From Pseudomonadota bacterium (GTDB taxonomy: Bacteria; Verrucomicrobiota; Verrucomicrobiia; Chthoniobacterales; UBA6821), in contig RFPR01000115.1 in the NCBI GenBank assembly GCA_009928265.1, forward strand, positions 1 through 6,789: a stretch of 6,789 bases of DNA, read 5' to 3'. The notes below the pieces were generated by a model that ran no database searches, was not told the DNA's origin, and saw only the letters and a list, made by a program, of their open reading frames with translations. This document shows positions 5,589 to 6,789 of this stretch, in pieces. The position numbers and the translations under genes were made by a program. Numbering within the stretch: the first letter of the stretch is position 1; each line of letters opens with the position of its first letter.

Positions 5589-5606
5589 TGCTCGCCCAAG
5601 CGAGCA
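5589..5606 (+). other. Hairpin immediately before tRNA-Leu
   Basis: TGCTCGC (5589-5595) pairs with GCGAGCA (5600-5606) around CCAA, ending 3 nt before the tRNA. With no T-tract it is unlikely to terminate; it may aid 5' processing or insulation. This is inference from position. Confidence 0.5.
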
Positions 5607-5609
5607 CTA

Positions 5610-5692
5610 GCCCAAATGGTGGAATGGCAGACACCGAGGACTTAAAATCCTCTGTTCGAAAGAACGTGTGGGTTCGAATCCCACTTTGGGCA
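5610..5692 (+). tRNA. tRNA-Leu (anticodon UAA)
   Basis: An 83-nt class II tRNA. The acceptor arm GCCCAAA (5610-5616) pairs with TTTGGGC (5685-5691), with A73 at 5692. The anticodon stem GAGGA/TCCTC encloses CTTAAAA, with anticodon TAA at 5643-5645. The long variable arm has a GTTC-GAAA-GAAC stem typical of Leu. The T-arm is GTGGG-TTCGAAT-CCCAC. CCA is not encoded. It reads UUA and, by wobble, UUG, codons that are scarce in the upstream genes but used in the unique part of the glycine-repeat gene at 6536-6706. Confidence 0.96.
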
Positions 5693-5737
5693 AAACCTTC
5701 CGGTAGACAAACAACACAAACAGAGAGAGAGAACAAA

Positions 5738-6073
5738 ATGGCAAAGAAGACCGTTAACACCGAGACCAAGACCGAGACCGAGACCGAGACCGTGTATGTG
5801 GTGGCCACGAATACTTCTCGTGGCGTGTATTTCGGAGAGCTGAGGGATGAGCCGAAGCGAGGGGAACCGCTGCGCTTGCATAACGTGCGCCACTGCTTCA
5901 CCTGGAACTGTTTTCCTGAGGCGAAGGGAGTGTGGGGCTTGGCGCTAAAGGGACCTGCAAAGGGATCCCAAATCGGGCCTACCATCTCTTCGCTTGTGAT
6001 TCACGCTGATTTCCAGTACGCACCATGCACTTCCGAGGCCGTGACCGCTTGGAAGGCGGCAAAGTGGGAGTAA
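5738..6073 (+). CDS. DUF6948-like phage protein
   Basis: Encodes 111 aa. After MAKK comes a Thr-Glu dipeptide repeat (residues 8-18), then a compact beta-rich domain: VYVVATNTSRGVYFGEL, a basic turn, an LHNVRHCFTW segment, GVWGLALKG, SLVIHADFQYAPCTSEAV and a Trp near the end. The order 'VV-[ST]xxGVxxGxL ... xR ... LA..G ... PCTxEA' matches my memory of DUF6948, a small family common in tailed phages with unknown function. The ATG at 5738 is chosen because upstream in-frame starts fall in or before tRNA-Leu. The leader lacks a clear GGAG; only a GAGAGAGAGA run (5723-5732) is present, so initiation may be weak. The hairpins at 6081-6161 end the transcript. Confidence 0.8.
   Translation: MAKKTVNTETKTETETETVYVVATNTSRGVYFGELRDEPKRGEPLRLHNVRHCFTWNCFPEAKGVWGLALKGPAKGSQIGPTISSLVIHADFQYAPCTSEAVTAWKAAKWE
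5759..5791 (+). repeat. ACCGAG hexamer array coding Thr-Glu repeats
   Basis: Eleven codons alternate ACC with GAG (once AAG), giving T-E-T-K-T-E-T-E-T-E-T at the N-terminus of the DUF6948-like protein. It is a short tandem array with the same 6-nt period as those at 4571-4720 and 6275-6535. Confidence 0.85.
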
Positions 6074-6080
6074 GCAAGCA

Positions 6081-6097
6081 AACTGCCTAACGCAGTT
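6081..6097 (+). other. Small hairpin preceding the terminator
   Basis: AACTGC (6081-6086) pairs with GCAGTT (6092-6097) over CTAAC. It starts 7 nt after the DUF6948-like stop and ends 2 nt before the large hairpin, forming a tandem stem structure. Confidence 0.5.
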
Positions 6098-6099
6098 GA

Positions 6100-6168
6100 A
6101 ATAGGGGTGGCGTGAGACGGCTGTTAATCACATTTAAGAAGTCTCTCACGCCACCCCTATTACTTTTT
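6100..6168 (+). terminator. Strong terminator / processing hairpin with 18-bp perfect stem
   Basis: The arms 6100-6117 and 6144-6161 are perfect reverse complements (AATAGGGGTGGCGTGAGA and its partner), separated by a 26-nt loop. TTTTT follows at 6164-6168. A slightly shifted pairing, GAGAC (6114-6118) with GTCTC (6141-6145), competes at the top. It ends transcription after the DUF6948-like gene and insulates, or is processed ahead of, tRNA-Lys 5 nt downstream. The loop is larger than usual for an intrinsic terminator. Confidence 0.75.
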
Positions 6169-6172
6169 ATTT

Positions 6173-6244
6173 GGGGCGTTGGTGTAAAGGTCGCACACCA
6201 AACTTTTAATTTGTCTGGAATGGGTTCGATTCCCATACGCCCCA
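6173..6244 (+). tRNA. tRNA-Lys (anticodon UUU)
   Basis: A 72-nt tRNA. The acceptor GGGGCGT (6173-6179) pairs with ACGCCCC (6237-6243), with A73 at 6244. The D-stem is GTGT/GCAC with one wobble pair. The anticodon loop is CTTTTAA with anticodon TTT at 6205-6207. The anticodon stem CCAAA/TTTGT has a C-U mismatch at the 27-43 pair. The T-arm is ATGGG-TTCGATT-CCCAT. CCA is not encoded. The overall fold and loop fit bacterial-type tRNA-Lys; the mismatch is a mild oddity often tolerated in phage tRNAs. Confidence 0.93.
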
Positions 6245-6251
6245 GTACACG

Positions 6252-6281
6252 AGGAAACATGTCCCACGCTAGATGGTAACG
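6252..6281 (+). repeat. Start-region direct repeat, copy 1
   Basis: Contains a ribosome binding site, ATG and the beginning of the GGTNAC array. It aligns with 6683-6715 across the pattern AGGA-A-ATG-TC-ACGCTAGA-GGTAACGG. Differences are a 4-nt TATG present only in copy 2 and one extra C present only here. Confidence 0.75.
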
Positions 6282-6706
6282 GTGACGGTTACAGTACCGG
6301 TTACGGCAAAGGTCACGGTCACGGTGACGGTTACGGTTACAGTTACGGTAACGGTATCGGTTACGGTAACGGTGACGGTTACGGTAACGGTCACGGTGAC
6401 GGTGACGGTAACGGTTACGGTAACGGTAACGGTACCGGTTACGGTGACCGTATCGGTAACGGTGACGGTAAAGGTGACGGTAACGTTCACGGTAACGGTT
6501 ACGGTAACGGTTACGGTAACGGTAATGGTGACGGTGAAGCAGTATTGAAGGAGATGGGAATCCCTAAGGCTCTAAAGCACTTGTTTCTCCCACTATCAAA
6601 TGAAACCTTAGAGCTAGCTAACGCACTACTTAGTTGTAATACCTCTCTTGAGTATGAGAGTATCCTAGGTATTCTAGAACTTAGGAGAGATGTATGTCTA
6701 CGCTAG
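6259..6706 (+). pseudogene. Glycine-alternating repeat protein, frame broken after the start
   Basis: ATG 6259 follows GAGGA (6251-6255), but its frame stops after six codons (TAA 6277-6279). Skipping one base at CCC (6263-6265) gives MS-TLDGNG and then an open frame to TAG 6704-6706, about 148 aa. This has about 87 residues of Gly alternating mainly with Asn, Asp, His and Tyr, followed by a unique 56-residue, Leu-rich helical tail beginning EAVLKEMGIPKALKHL. Copy 2 (ATG 6694) reads MSTLEGNG directly in frame, which identifies the glycine frame as the intended one. The break may be a decayed gene, a sequencing error or programmed +1 shifting. No alternative start with a properly spaced site exists in the open frame; AAGGAG abuts ATG 6554 with no spacing. 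Function is unknown. Confidence 0.6.
6275..6535 (+). repeat. GGTNAC hexanucleotide array 1
   Basis: 261 nt of 6-nt units GGTNAC, N being any base, with scattered variants (AAA, ATC, ACC, AGT, CGT, GTT). In the glycine frame it gives G-[NDHY]; in the next frame N is a silent third position of Val codons (V-T); the third frame is full of stops. The variable base means Tyr, Asn, Asp and His interchange by a single substitution. Confidence 0.9.
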
Positions 6707-6715
6707 AAGGTAACG
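6683..6715 (+). repeat. Start-region direct repeat, copy 2
   Basis: Copy of 6252-6281. It carries AGGAG (6683-6687) 6 nt before ATG 6694. The same bases supply the stop codon of copy 1 (TAG 6704-6706), so the two reading frames overlap by 13 nt. Confidence 0.75.
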
Positions 6716-6789
6716 GTTACGGTAACGGTCACGGTAACGGTAACGGTAACGGTGACGGTAAAGGTGACGGTAACGGTTACGGTGACGGT
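6694..6789 (+). CDS. Glycine-alternating repeat protein, second copy (3' partial)
   Basis: 32 codons are visible, MSTLEGNGYGNGHGNGNGNG and onward, running off the right edge in frame. It starts at ATG 6694 behind AGGAG (6683-6687) and overlaps the end of copy 1. The residues after Leu4-Glu5 alternate Gly with Asn, Tyr, His, Asp and one Lys. Positions 6745-6775 are identical over 31 nt to 6455-6485 in copy 1, including the rare Lys codon, so the pair arose by tandem duplication with a change in repeat number. Low-complexity Gly/Tyr/Asn/Asp proteins of this kind occur in phage genomes without known function; they could be disordered, adhesive or condensate-forming. Only the repeat is visible here. 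Confidence 0.75.
   Translation, partial: MSTLEGNGYGNGHGNGNGNGDGKGDGNGYGDG
6709..6789 (+). repeat. GGTNAC hexanucleotide array 2 (continues past window)
   Basis: 81 nt of the same hexamer as 6275-6535, running to the end of the window, with one AAA variant unit at 6760-6762. Confidence 0.9.

Noticed and set aside
6103..6159. Degenerate tRNA-Asn-like element (CTGTTAAT in a stem with GGGGTGG/CCACCCC ends)
   Set aside because: Only about 57 nt, no T-arm and no proper anticodon stem; the 18-bp continuous stem fits a terminator better.
6273..6548. 91-aa ORF of Val-Thr repeats on the + strand (and mirror Val-Thr ORF on the - strand)
   Set aside because: GGTNAC hexamers leave several frames open automatically. 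The second copy's start and the unique tail both fit the glycine frame instead.
6275..6789. CRISPR-like or satellite array
   Set aside because: The unit is 6 nt with no spacers and it is in frame with coding sequence.

Overview
The window looks like part of a large tailed-phage (caudovirus) genome or a prophage-like accessory region. The evidence is tightly packed, same-strand genes with frequent ATGA-type or longer overlaps, strong Shine-Dalgarno sites, many very small proteins of unknown function, two tRNA genes without encoded CCA, a phage-type DUF6948-like protein and a MoxR/VWA gene pair of a kind often seen in big phage genomes. The host cannot be named. The GGAG-type ribosome binding sites and one sigma70-like promoter fit a bacterial host. 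No structural, replication or integrase gene is visible, so the phage assignment is an inference. Everything reads on the + strand.

Layout. (1) Positions 37-1586 hold a run of seven clear small genes plus one doubtful one. Three to four encode single-span membrane peptides, one encodes a zinc-ribbon protein, and the others are unrecognised. (2) Positions 1597-5539 hold a three-gene cassette: a 331-aa protein with a helical C-terminus, a MoxR-type AAA+ ATPase, and a 557-aa protein joining an HExxH metallopeptidase-like domain to a C-terminal VWA domain through about 50 residues of mostly Gln-Gly. By analogy with known MoxR-VWA pairs, the ATPase probably remodels or loads a target through the VWA partner; the target is unknown. 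(3) Positions 5536-6244 hold a promoter candidate overlapping the VWA stop codon, tRNA-Leu(UAA), a DUF6948-like gene, a tandem hairpin/terminator with an 18-bp perfect stem, and tRNA-Lys(UUU). (4) From 6252 to the right edge lie two tandem copies of a gene for a glycine-alternating repeat protein (G-N-G-Y-G-D-G...), written in GGTNAC hexamers. The first copy has a single-base frame break right after its start; the second runs off the window.

Three patterns cut across genes. Hexanucleotide tandem arrays coding dipeptide repeats (QG, TE, G-N/D/H/Y) appear in three unrelated gene types. Short perfect inverted repeats, many inside coding sequence, are more frequent than chance predicts. The unique C-terminal part of the glycine-repeat gene uses CTA/TTA leucine codons unlike its neighbours. 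All positions and translations were worked out by hand; family names come from recognised motifs, not from a search.
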